From contig NZ_CP059400.1 of NCBI RefSeq assembly GCF_014109805.1, forward strand, positions 1,148,001-1,212,000: 64,000 bases of DNA, in the 5' to 3' direction. The DNA is from Legionella sp. PC1000. Its GTDB lineage: Bacteria > Pseudomonadota > Gammaproteobacteria > Legionellales > Legionellaceae. The translations under genes and the position numbers were made by a program. The notes beneath the pieces were generated by a model that did no database searches, was not told the origin of the DNA, and saw only the letters and a list, made by a program, of their open reading frames with translations. Positions within the stretch are counted from its first letter, which is position 1; the number at the start of each line of letters is the position of its first letter. This document shows positions 9,255-17,922 of this stretch, one piece after another.

Positions 9255-9602
9255 TTAGGGCATGACATAGATTATCAACGCAATTAATCCAGCAATTGCA
9301 ATGATTGGATGAACTATTACTGCCAATTTGGGGAGCGGTTTCCCTTTCCTGGCAAGCATCACCAAGGTCAAGCCACCTAATGCTGCAACAATCAAGATAA
9401 TTAAACTTGCAATAAGCAGGGAAGATTGACCTGACATAAATGTAAGCATGTGCACGATCATAATAAGTAGGCCTAATCCTGCAAAAACTCCATGCAGAGC
9501 TTTTACTTTTTGATTAACAGGCCTATCTTGCAATATCGCGGTCAAAAGAAAAAAACCACAGATCACTGCAGCAAGAAATAAAACAATAGCGAGTTTTAAC
9601 AT
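9255..9602 (-). CDS. Small four-helix membrane protein
   Basis: A protein of 115 residues with four hydrophobic helices at about residues 4-24, 38-58, 62-84 and 92-113. A good AGGAGA ribosome site precedes the ATG by seven bases. No family recognised. It is convergent with the PfpI-like gene, with one base between stops, and is separated from the deacetylase gene by a family-B repeat. Confidence 0.75.
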   Translation of the reverse strand: MLKLAIVLFLAAVICGFFLLTAILQDRPVNQKVKALHGVFAGLGLLIMIVHMLTFMSGQSSLLIASLIILIVAALGGLTLVMLARKGKPLPKLAVIVHPIIAIAGLIALIIYVMP

Positions 9603-9640
9603 ACAATCTCCTGTTTAATAAATCATATCTAATAACATTG

Positions 9641-9710
9641 GAGCCTGGGTGCAACGAGCGGAACCCAGTTCAGAAATGGGGCACCGCTCGCTGCTGCCTC
9701 CGGGCTACAA
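9641..9710. repeat. Family-B intergenic inverted repeat
   Basis: GAGCCTGGGTGCAACGAGCG near the left end pairs with a CGCTCG ... CCTCCGGGCTAC right end. Related elements are at 17324, 19201 and 61979. Confidence 0.6.
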
Positions 9711-9723
9711 AATACAAATTGTT

Positions 9724-10593
9724 TTATTCAGGTGTCACATAGTTTTCTTTTAACTTAGGGAGATTTAGAAGTTCATTTTCTAACTCTTCGCCCAAAGTAT
9801 CTTTTTTCATAGAAGGAGAGAAATTGATGATTGGCGCAGGATTTTTCAGCGCTTCCGTCAAGCTGATAAATTTATATCCATTTTTTTGATACATTTCCAA
9901 AACATCACCTAACGCATAACTATTTAGAAGATTTGCATGGATTAATAATATTTGTTTGGCATTTTTCCCTTGAGAGCGTTTTTCAGCCTTTAAAGTTTGC
10001 TTCCATATATAAGCCAAATAGCGGGGTTTTAATTTTTGAATGTAATTTACTCGAGAACGATATGGAACTTTATAAAGCATCGCATTAAAGTCAAAATCTT
10101 TACTGTCAATGGTCACTGGGGCAATTGTGTAATTATGTTCTTTGAGGTAATCATATACTTGTTGCTTTTTGGCTTTAGCACCTTCTGCCAGATAGGGATA
10201 GCGAAAATATTTGGGCTGGGTCATGATTGGAGTAAGAATTTTATCGGCGCGATCCAAATCAGCAAGGTATTTTTCGGCACTCATTTGATTCAGGTTATAA
10301 TGTGAATAAGTGTGATTACCTAACATAAAGCCTGCTTGGCGAAATTGCTCAAGAAAATCCCATTGACCTTTTTCTATAGCTCCTGCAATCACAAAACCTG
10401 TAACTGGGACTTTATATTTTTGAAAAGTTTGTACAATTTGCGTAAAACGCTCTGTTGAACGCTCACGATTTCCTGGAGTATTCATTCTTGAGGCAACCAG
10501 AGGCAAATCATCTATAGTAATTGCAATTTCTTTTTCATCAGCAAAACAAACTGAAGAAAACAATGCAATAAAAAGAAAAAGTAATTTAAGCAT
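9724..10593 (-). CDS. Secreted polysaccharide deacetylase family protein
   Basis: A protein of 289 residues with a signal peptide (residues 1-18, LLFLFIALFSSVCFA) and a NodB-type carbohydrate esterase 4 domain. Motif 1 is AITIDDLP (the metal-binding Asp pair), motif 2 is GNHTYSHYN (two His), motif 3 is RYPYL, and LIHANLLN near the end is the His-containing motif 5. The substrate, probably an N-acetylated glycan in the envelope, cannot be told from sequence. AAGGA seven bases upstream fixes the ATG. Confidence 0.9.
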   Translation of the reverse strand: MLKLLFLFIALFSSVCFADEKEIAITIDDLPLVASRMNTPGNRERSTERFTQIVQTFQKYKVPVTGFVIAGAIEKGQWDFLEQFRQAGFMLGNHTYSHYNLNQMSAEKYLADLDRADKILTPIMTQPKYFRYPYLAEGAKAKKQQVYDYLKEHNYTIAPVTIDSKDFDFNAMLYKVPYRSRVNYIQKLKPRYLAYIWKQTLKAEKRSQGKNAKQILLIHANLLNSYALGDVLEMYQKNGYKFISLTEALKNPAPIINFSPSMKKDTLGEELENELLNLPKLKENYVTPE

Positions 10594-10907
10594 CGACAGT
10601 CCTTATCAAACTCTAGTAACAAGATGGTAACATAATTCGATGAATACGTTAAAAGAAGATTAGTGTAAACTCTATTATGGACTGAGCCAAATGATTTAGT
10701 ATAGAACCCTGAGCTATCGTGAGTTTTTGCTTAGAAACTTTGATGCATGATCCATTATTCAATAAAAAGTGCACTTACTTAACTACGTCCCACCCCACGA
10801 GTTGTTTGCAAGGTTGTTCACGGGATTTTATCAATCTCAAATCGCAACCTGAAAAAAAGATGACTGTTGATAATCAACCCCAAGTGAGCGATTTGGTACT
10901 TTGGTCG
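10594..10907. other. Intergenic stretch, no gene supported
   Basis: About 310 bases between the deacetylase start and the glycosyltransferase stop. It holds a possible decayed family-A element near 10782-10830 (CTACGTCCC ... CACGGGAT) but no convincing promoter, RNA or coding sequence. Confidence 0.5.
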
Positions 10908-12410
10908 TTAAAAATTCTGGCATTTGTAAACATTAAGTGCATATTCTTTATGTCTAAAGGGATAGGTAGGGGTCGGTATTTTTTGACAGTGATCAAAATA
11001 TTGGTCCAAGCAGCTCTGCCGGTCGTATCGATCGATATACCATGCTTCTTTTAATGTTTTATCGGCAATTTTTTTATTGATGTCAGTGCCCCATAGAGCA
11101 TATTGATTTTGCGCGGTATCACAACCTAAAGTATAAATGGTCGGTTTATTTTGGAGGAAAAAGAGCATACGTGCCGCAAACCAGCCTGATGTAAAAATCG
11201 TGTCGGGTAATTGAGGGTATGTAGCATTAAGTTTTTGAATTAAATGATAAACAACAAGTTTTTTTGATTTAATCACATTAAATTTCGATGTGTTATTAAT
11301 TAAAATGAAGAGACTGATTACGGCATAAAACATGATCAATAAAATGGCAAATCCACGTTTATAGGCTGTGGTGGCCCAATATCCCAATAAAATTGCACTA
11401 CTCATTAGATACGGTGTCAGCCAGAATTCCCGGATCCCTGCCTTAGTGGCGGTATATAAGTAAAAACAAAGAAAAGTAATACAAACAATACGGCACAAGG
11501 TCACAATTAATGCCTTTTTCTCATCCATTTCTTGGTTTCGTACTAAAAAGGGAGGAAGAAGCATAATGTTGAGTGAGGGTACAAATAGGGTAAAAAATGT
11601 TTTTATCGCATGGTAAATGGGGTTTACCTCATGATGGAGTTTATGAGCGGTTAACTGATAGATGAATGATTGCCAATGATTTTGATAATTCCAGAGGATA
11701 ACGGGACTAAAAATAATAATGGCTAAGATTGTAGCAAAATAGAAATGCTTTATTTTAAAAATTGAGCGGTAAGTAAAAATTGTAAAAATAAGCAGGGAAA
11801 GAATTAAAACAATTCCGGAATATTTGGATAACATCATTAATCCGGCACTGATCCCGATTAAATAGAGAGCTCTTACGCTGCTTGTTTGGATAAATTTTAT
11901 AGTGAAATACAGAGTTGAGGCCCAAAATAAAGCAAGGGGGGTGTCATAGGTGGTTTGCTGTAAAATATCCAAGGTGACAAGAGGCGAAAATAGCCATGAT
12001 AACATGGCGATAAAGCTTGCTTCCTGGGATAAAAAAAATCGGGAACTCTTGTAAATAATCCAACTGCTGAGAGCCATTACGGCGATGCCTACACTGCTCA
12101 AGGCAAACAGATTATTTCCAAACAATGAAGTTGCAAGCCTAATAAAATAAGCAATCATGGGGGAGCCATCATAATAGGATATCGCCAAATGGCGGCTCCA
12201 GTCCCAATAATAGTAGGTATCAAGAGATAAGATGTTAATGGGGGCTATCAATAACAGGATGACAAAATAGAGGGTTAAACACAGGTAAACACTTCGCGAG
12301 TTAAAAAAGTCCCACGAGATAATCTTGCTATGTGCCTCCTCCTCCAGCGTATCTCTATTACCCAGTTGAATGCCTAAAGGTGAAATTATTTTCCTCAGAT
12401 TCTTTATCAT
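10908..12410 (-). CDS. GT39/ArnT-like membrane glycosyltransferase
   Basis: About 500 residues, with roughly ten membrane helices. Near residues 55-85 lies LDTYYYWDWSRHLAISYYDG, the first periplasmic loop of the PMT/ArnT family with its acidic residue, followed by the usual SSRFFLSQEASF helix and a soluble C-terminal part. Members transfer a sugar from a polyprenyl-phosphate carrier to lipid A, protein or another envelope acceptor. Reading is possible from a GTG at 12422, but AAGGTG overlapping that codon sits eight bases before the ATG at 12410. It begins just after the GT2-GtrA gene stop, so the two are one operon: the GT2 makes the lipid-linked donor, this enzyme uses it (inference). Confidence 0.87.
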   Translation of the reverse strand: MIKNLRKIISPLGIQLGNRDTLEEEAHSKIISWDFFNSRSVYLCLTLYFVILLLIAPINILSLDTYYYWDWSRHLAISYYDGSPMIAYFIRLATSLFGNNLFALSSVGIAVMALSSWIIYKSSRFFLSQEASFIAMLSWLFSPLVTLDILQQTTYDTPLALFWASTLYFTIKFIQTSSVRALYLIGISAGLMMLSKYSGIVLILSLLIFTIFTYRSIFKIKHFYFATILAIIIFSPVILWNYQNHWQSFIYQLTAHKLHHEVNPIYHAIKTFFTLFVPSLNIMLLPPFLVRNQEMDEKKALIVTLCRIVCITFLCFYLYTATKAGIREFWLTPYLMSSAILLGYWATTAYKRGFAILLIMFYAVISLFILINNTSKFNVIKSKKLVVYHLIQKLNATYPQLPDTIFTSGWFAARMLFFLQNKPTIYTLGCDTAQNQYALWGTDINKKIADKTLKEAWYIDRYDRQSCLDQYFDHCQKIPTPTYPFRHKEYALNVYKCQNF

Positions 12411-12424
12411 GAACAAGTTCACCT

Positions 12425-13606
12425 TTAGCTAGGGACAAGTTTTTCCGCCCAGATATGACGAGAATAAGTATAGTAATTTAAAAGGGATATAAAACCTATG
12501 CCAATACCCATGATTATATTTTCGCGCAATGGGCCACTGCCAAAGCAAAGAACTCCAAGCCGCAACCAATAACTTTGCAAATTAATGATAAACACTGAAT
12601 AAATAGTGAAAAGAAGGAGGCGTTTTATTTTTAAAGACCAGGGTAACTTATGTTTCACATTAAAAGTAAGCCTGTTATTCAAAATGAAATTATTAATAAT
12701 TGCGGTACATACTGCAATTTGCGACGCTTCGAAAGGAGAAAACTGAAAATATTCACGCAGTACATTGTAGGTAATAAATTGTACAAAAATACCCAATGAG
12801 CCAACCAGACACATTTTTAAATAACGTTTGATTTCTTGATAACGCAAGGTAAAAATAACGCGTAATGAATCGACAATACTGTTTTTAGGTAACTTGCTGT
12901 ATCCAATATTGCGGTCGATAAAATCAATAGGGTACTCGCGAATTTTTGCTTTATTTTTATGTAAAAGCCAAAGCAATTGCATTTTATATGCATAGTGATT
13001 CGTGAGAAATTGTTGGGGCAGAATTTTTATAAGCTGTTGTCGGCGAGTAGCACGAAAACCGCTGGTAAAGTCTTTATATTGGGGAGTAAGCACTGCCCTG
13101 GCAACATAATTACCCAGAATGGAGAATAACTTGCGATGTAATTCCCAGTTTTTCGGAATACTTCCTCCATCCACATAACGGCTTCCCAGCACACAATCAC
13201 AGGTTTGCAACATATCCAGCATAGGACGTATATATTTGGGTTGATGGGAAAGATCTGCATCAAACTCAAAGATAATGTCCGCATTCAAAGAAACTAATGC
13301 AAAATTCATGGCTTGCAAATACGCAGACCCAAGTCCAGATTTGGTGGGTTCAGTTTGTAAATGTAATTTCGAGTAATTTTTCTGTAATGAAGCAACGATT
13401 TCTTGCGTATTATCCGTAGAGGCACTATCAAAAATTAAAATATGTATATCATAGTGATCAATGAGTTCTACTGATGTAAAAACTTGTTCTACTGTTGTTT
13501 GAATAACGGACGCTTCATTGTGCGTCGGAATGATAATAACTACTTTCTCTTTTTCTAATGAATTCTTTTCAATGGAATCAGAGGGATTATTTGCATCAAA
13601 AATCAA
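12425..13606 (-). CDS. GT2 dolichyl-phosphate-sugar synthase-like protein fused to GtrA domain
   Basis: A protein of 393 residues. Residues 20-250 are a DPM1-type GT2 domain: IIPTHNEASVI, then the metal/donor motif FEFDADLSHQP, then GSRYVDGGSIPKNW. Residues 265-390 form a four-helix GtrA flippase-like domain (CLVGSLGIFVQF; NNFILNNRLTF). The likely reaction is transfer of a hexose from a nucleotide sugar to polyprenyl phosphate, with the GtrA part helping it across the membrane. The only plausible start is a TTG at 13606. The partner GT39 gene follows immediately. Confidence 0.88.
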   Translation of the reverse strand: MIFDANNPSDSIEKNSLEKEKVVIIIPTHNEASVIQTTVEQVFTSVELIDHYDIHILIFDSASTDNTQEIVASLQKNYSKLHLQTEPTKSGLGSAYLQAMNFALVSLNADIIFEFDADLSHQPKYIRPMLDMLQTCDCVLGSRYVDGGSIPKNWELHRKLFSILGNYVARAVLTPQYKDFTSGFRATRRQQLIKILPQQFLTNHYAYKMQLLWLLHKNKAKIREYPIDFIDRNIGYSKLPKNSIVDSLRVIFTLRYQEIKRYLKMCLVGSLGIFVQFITYNVLREYFQFSPFEASQIAVCTAIINNFILNNRLTFNVKHKLPWSLKIKRLLLFTIYSVFIINLQSYWLRLGVLCFGSGPLRENIIMGIGIGFISLLNYYTYSRHIWAEKLVPS

Positions 13607-13826
13607 CTTTATATCTCGGATTGATGGATATTTGAGGCAATGAGTGTATCAATTAGTTTTTAGAAAAAAAAGAGGTTATTTCCGTTCTGAGCTCCTTCTT
13701 TTGATTTTGCTCATTTTTTCTATTTTTAACTGTTTTTTTGCAAAAAATTAACACTATTGTTTTAATCTGTTATTGGTAATCCATAGTACAATTTAGCAAT
13801 TTCTCTCAATTCCTCTCAATGAGTTT

Positions 13827-15341
13827 ATGGGAAAATCAAAAATTGGTCTCATAAAACATACTTTTTTTAACGATTCATTTAAAAAAAACGATTTTTCTTT
13901 TAAAGAAGAAACGTTTCGTTTAGATCAATTAAAATATGAGTTTTCATCTTTATATCAAGTGCTGATTTCTAATAAATCGCAATGGACAGAAGAAAATCTC
14001 ATAGTGCTTTATATGTACTTTTTGTGTGATTTGCTGATTTCTTATTATCACCTGGATTATGTTGGTTCTGATTTGGAAAAATTAAAACAATGCCGCAAAA
14101 AAGTAGAAGCATTTTATAAAATAGACCCGATACAAGAAAAGCAAAAATCGATTGCGGGTTTCTCGGAATTTATACGAGAAGAAGTAGAAACGAGCATCCG
14201 CGATTTTCTGTCTTCATTAATTAGAATTTCCAAGCTGCGCCAATATATTGGTACTATAAATACCAGGCGTTCCCAATTTTCCTACAGCCGCGGTTTAGCA
14301 AATTATGCAATTATTTATCTGCAGAAGGGTTCTATTTCTGAGTTGATTCAAGAGATAAATAAAGTTTTTGGCAATAAATACAGTTTTATAGAAGGCATTA
14401 ACTTTTTAAACAAATCCCGTGAAGCCATTACTGATTTGGGTATTTCGCTCTATGCACTTCGCTTCTTCATCAATTTAACACTTATGATCAAACATATTGT
14501 CGAGTCGGCAATGAGCGATGAATTATCAACAAGAAAAGTGCTGAAACAAGAAATGGAAAAGCGTGGCTTTACAATGGCTAATGACTTGGTTTGGGCCGTA
14601 GTGGGTTTATTGACTACATATGATAAATTTTTTCACGTTGCTGAGACAGCTGTCCCGCTCATCACACTTGCTTTTTTGACATTTGATACACTTTTACTTT
14701 TAGCTCAATGGATTTTTGAAGCGAGTCTGCATCATGGGCGTATGCTTGAATTACAGGAGCAATTAAAAGAGGCAACAGTCCCGGAGCAAGCAGTGATTCA
14801 GCGTCAGATAGATGTTTTAAACGATGAATGGGAGGCTCAAAGTACTTATTTTGCAATTAACGTTTTAGGAGCAAATATAATTGCCACCTGTTTTGCAGTA
14901 AGTTTACTCTGCACCGGTCCGCTTGCTTTAGCCGGGCTTGCATTATTTAGTATGCTGGGCAATGCATTCTATAACACTTCCGAAGAATATAAAAAATATC
15001 AAAAATCCTCTATTGCCGTGCGGCGTGAATTGGCAAATGGTGCTATTCTGGATGATGAGCATCATCACCAACTTTTAAGAAGACTCAATGAAGTGTGTAA
15101 CAGAAATTACTGCGAATTTTGGAAAGGATTGGCATTCAATGTGGGCGGAGTCGCATTTATTATCACTGCAGCCGTAGCTTCGTGGCCAGTTGCTGTAGGC
15201 TTAACGCTTATTTATGGGGCTTACCGATTGAACAATGCCTATCAAAAACAACTTCATAATCAGGAGGAGGAGCCTCAAGATATTTACCGGCTTTTAAATC
15301 TGGAGCAATCAAATAAACCTTTTTTAGAATTTGCCTTTTAA
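13827..15341 (+). CDS. Multi-pass orphan membrane protein; effector candidate
   Basis: A protein of 504 residues. The N-terminal 250 residues are soluble and helical. Hydrophobic helices follow at about residues 250-295, 345-380 and 435-465, in pairs, with a charged coiled segment between (residues 300-340). There is no signal peptide. The C-terminus is short and acidic-to-hydrophobic. No family recognised. The layout (soluble N-terminal part, later helical hairpins) resembles Legionella effectors inserted in host membranes, which is inference. A TACAAT box lies at 13787-13792. Confidence 0.6.
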   Translation: MGKSKIGLIKHTFFNDSFKKNDFSFKEETFRLDQLKYEFSSLYQVLISNKSQWTEENLIVLYMYFLCDLLISYYHLDYVGSDLEKLKQCRKKVEAFYKIDPIQEKQKSIAGFSEFIREEVETSIRDFLSSLIRISKLRQYIGTINTRRSQFSYSRGLANYAIIYLQKGSISELIQEINKVFGNKYSFIEGINFLNKSREAITDLGISLYALRFFINLTLMIKHIVESAMSDELSTRKVLKQEMEKRGFTMANDLVWAVVGLLTTYDKFFHVAETAVPLITLAFLTFDTLLLLAQWIFEASLHHGRMLELQEQLKEATVPEQAVIQRQIDVLNDEWEAQSTYFAINVLGANIIATCFAVSLLCTGPLALAGLALFSMLGNAFYNTSEEYKKYQKSSIAVRRELANGAILDDEHHHQLLRRLNEVCNRNYCEFWKGLAFNVGGVAFIITAAVASWPVAVGLTLIYGAYRLNNAYQKQLHNQEEEPQDIYRLLNLEQSNKPFLEFAF

Positions 15342-15475
15342 CCCGCTTTTCAAGATCCATTCACTCAATTGATTGATGCACTATTTCTCACTCTTGTTAT
15401 TTTTATATCGGCTTATATTACAAAAAATACCAACTACACTATATATAACATTATAATTTTTAAGGAATAAAAATT

Positions 15476-16690
15476 ATGACCATGACCACAGGGCTATCAG
15501 GAAATGAGATATTTTGTTTGCAACTTAAAAATTATTCTCCTGGGTCGATTGTTGTAGGGAATAGTGTTCATTCCTTGGGAATTATAGGGAGTGTCGGTTC
15601 GGGTTTTAAAGCAATGCTAGGTGGTGAATTAACCCAGATTACTTCCCTTATAGAGCAAGGTAGAGAAACAGCATATAAACGCTTATTAGAGGAGGCAGTG
15701 AGCAAAAATGCAACAGGGATTACAGGAGTTACCAGTCAATTGATTCTCCATGGGGCAAATGTTGAGTTTTTATCGATAGGCTCAGTGATTTATGCAGAAA
15801 GTGGCGCGGATAAGGAAAAGTTTTCAACTTCAGCGGATGGTCAGGAATTATATGCCCAGCTTGATGCGGGTTATAAACCTATTTGTTTTTCTTTTGGTAA
15901 TGTTGCCTATTCTATGGGTTTAGGCCGAGGGTTAATCGGTAGTTTAAAAACCTTAGGACGCGGTGAGATCAAGGAATACTCTGATATTTTTAATAAAACA
16001 AGACACTTGGCATTAAATCGTATCGCTGCTCATGCGCGACAATACAAAGCAAATGCGGTATTGGGCATTAAGACCACCGTTTTGCCTTTTGGCGGTGTGA
16101 ATGAAATGCTCATGATAGGAACTGCTTCTCAAAATCCTCAATTAATAACCGACGCAAATCACGATGTAGTTACCAGTGATATGACAAATATTGAAATGTG
16201 GAATATGGCTCGCCTAGGATATGCTCCTGTTAAATTATTATTAGGCACATCCGTTTACTCCTTAGGGTTAGTGGGCGGGATTACTTCAGCAATTAAAGCG
16301 TTTGTGCGGGGTGAAATTAACGAACTCACGCGCATGATTTATCATGCGCGTGAGAATGCATTAGCAATTATCAATGAAGAAGCCCAGTCTATAGGTGCAG
16401 ATGATGTCGTCGGGGTTAAAACCTATGTGTATCAATTAGGTAATGGTTTAATCGAATTCCTGGCTATAGGTACTGCTGTAAAAAAAACCAATCGCATTAA
16501 AACCGAATCCGAACAATTGCCTCCACAAGCGATTGTTGTGGATAAAGATACTTTTTATGATTCAACCAATACAGACAGTATGAATGTCAATATAAACACA
16601 GGAGCAAAGCCAATTAATAGAGGGAATCTCTCTTTGCTTGTTCCTTTATTCATAATTATATTTTTTATATTGATTCAATTTTTTATTTGA
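15476..16690 (+). CDS. Triple YbjQ-like domain protein with C-terminal membrane anchor
   Basis: A protein of 404 residues with three tandem copies of a YbjQ (UPF0145, heavy-metal-binding-like) domain at about residues 20-112, 137-225 and 243-338. Each copy has a G-(N/T)-x-(V/A)-Y/H-S-(L/M)-G strand, a GE-(L/I) helix start, and a final FL-(S/A)-IG or ML-M-IG strand. A polar linker leads to one hydrophobic helix at residues 382-403 as a tail anchor. Single-domain YbjQ proteins form pentameric rings; a three-domain chain with an anchor is unusual. No signal peptide. It stands alone between a multi-pass orphan and a VOC protein. Confidence 0.75.
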   Translation: MTMTTGLSGNEIFCLQLKNYSPGSIVVGNSVHSLGIIGSVGSGFKAMLGGELTQITSLIEQGRETAYKRLLEEAVSKNATGITGVTSQLILHGANVEFLSIGSVIYAESGADKEKFSTSADGQELYAQLDAGYKPICFSFGNVAYSMGLGRGLIGSLKTLGRGEIKEYSDIFNKTRHLALNRIAAHARQYKANAVLGIKTTVLPFGGVNEMLMIGTASQNPQLITDANHDVVTSDMTNIEMWNMARLGYAPVKLLLGTSVYSLGLVGGITSAIKAFVRGEINELTRMIYHARENALAIINEEAQSIGADDVVGVKTYVYQLGNGLIEFLAIGTAVKKTNRIKTESEQLPPQAIVVDKDTFYDSTNTDSMNVNINTGAKPINRGNLSLLVPLFIIIFFILIQFFI

Positions 16691-16908
16691 AGCTATGTTC
16701 AGATAGTTTTTTGATGTAACTGACTCTGGATTCTTTGTTGGCTCAGCAGAAAAAAATCGTTTAAGTTCCCCCAAGACGGGACAATTTCAAACTGAATTAT
16801 TACAGTTAATTGATTATTAATGAATTTTTAATTATGACAAATTGTTCTAACATCTCTTGAAATTATGGGCTATTATTAAAACCCAAAATAAATAAGGAGA
16901 TTATCATC

Positions 16909-17286
16909 ATGTCACAAAATTCTATGAATCAATTCTGTTGGAACGAATTAGCCACTGCAGATGTGAAAAAGGCGAAAGAATTTTACAGTAAAGTATTAGG
17001 ATGGCAATTTAAAGAAATACAATCTGGTGAAATGACCTATACCCTGATCAAAGCTGACGATAAGGAGTTTGCAGGTATATGGCAAATCCCTACAGATCAA
17101 CAAAATGAAATTCCCCCCCATTGGATGGCGTATATTTTAGTGAAGGATGTGGCGGATACTTTAGCAAAGGCAAAACAAAATGGAGCTCAAGAAATAAAAG
17201 GAGTTACCCATGCTGGAGATATGGGGCTTTTTGCGATTATTAAAGATCCTACAGGGGCTCATATTGCATTTTGGGAAACAAAATAA
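16909..17286 (+). CDS. VOC (glyoxalase/bleomycin-resistance) family protein
   Basis: A protein of 125 residues, one VOC module made of two beta-alpha-beta-beta-beta halves. It has FCWNELATADVKKAKEFY at the start (a Glu in place of the usual His), WMAYILVKDV in the second half and AHIAFWETK at the end. These fit the short VOC proteins that dimerise to make a metal site. Substrate unknown. AAGGAG precedes the ATG. Confidence 0.88.
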   Translation: MSQNSMNQFCWNELATADVKKAKEFYSKVLGWQFKEIQSGEMTYTLIKADDKEFAGIWQIPTDQQNEIPPHWMAYILVKDVADTLAKAKQNGAQEIKGVTHAGDMGLFAIIKDPTGAHIAFWETK

Positions 17287-17323
17287 AAGATTTTAATTTG
17301 GGTCTGTTTGCAGCCTCTTATCG

Positions 17324-17380
17324 TGTAGCCCGGGTGCAGGCGCAGCCGTAACTCGGGTTTTGCTTTGTTCCCAGGCTACA
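17324..17380. repeat. Family-B intergenic inverted repeat
   Basis: GTAGCCCGGGTGCAGG at the left end and TTCCCAGGCTAC at the right end form a snap-back with an inner CTCGGGTTTTG. It lies between two convergent genes. Confidence 0.65.
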
Positions 17381-17402
17381 AGATACTGCAAATTTTTTGA
17401 CT

Positions 17403-17879
17403 CTAACTTTTATTCTTTTGATTGAGTTCTTGCCAGAGCTTGTATATTTCGATTGCTTCACGGTGGGCGTGATAAGTCATTGGCAAATTTCTTTCCTGCC
17501 AGGGTTTCGCAAATTCATCATAAAAATTATCCAAGGTGAAATATTTACGATCGTCAATATAATATTTTTTATAATCATCTCTTAAAGTAATAAATGTTAC
17601 CTTTAACGGACTGCAATAATACATCGCGGCCAAACACATGGGGCAAGGATGAGCTAGAATATAGAACTCACAATTAAGAAGATGTTCTGTATGCAGTTTC
17701 GCAGTCGCTTTTCTTATTGCCACAATTTCTGCATGCGCGGTAGGGTCGTTGGTTTGGGCTACCAGATTGGTTCCTTCGGCAATAATTTTACCCTTTTCTA
17801 CAATGAGACAGGCAAAAGGCCTTCCGCCTTGCTTCACATTCTCTTTAGCTAATTCAATGGTTTTTTTAATAAAATCCAT
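17403..17879 (-). CDS. Nucleoside (CMP/dCMP/guanine-type) deaminase
   Basis: A protein of 158 residues, full length for the cytidine deaminase-like superfamily of the guanine deaminase/TadA branch. The zinc site is complete: HAEIVAIRKA gives the His ligand and the catalytic Glu, and PCPMCLAAMYY gives the two Cys ligands. The C-terminal RNLPM and HAHREAIEIYKLW follow guanine deaminase-like proteins. The exact substrate is not certain. AAGGA lies ten bases before the ATG. Confidence 0.88.
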   Translation of the reverse strand: MDFIKKTIELAKENVKQGGRPFACLIVEKGKIIAEGTNLVAQTNDPTAHAEIVAIRKATAKLHTEHLLNCEFYILAHPCPMCLAAMYYCSPLKVTFITLRDDYKKYYIDDRKYFTLDNFYDEFAKPWQERNLPMTYHAHREAIEIYKLWQELNQKNKS

Positions 17880-17922
17880 TTTTTAAAGTCCTTAGAGTCA
17901 AAGTTATTTAAGAGTATAGCCT

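Noticed and set aside
10719-11054. Plus-strand open frame of 111 codons
   Set aside because: It overlaps the C-terminal end of the GT39 gene in antisense, and its sequence has no protein-like pattern.
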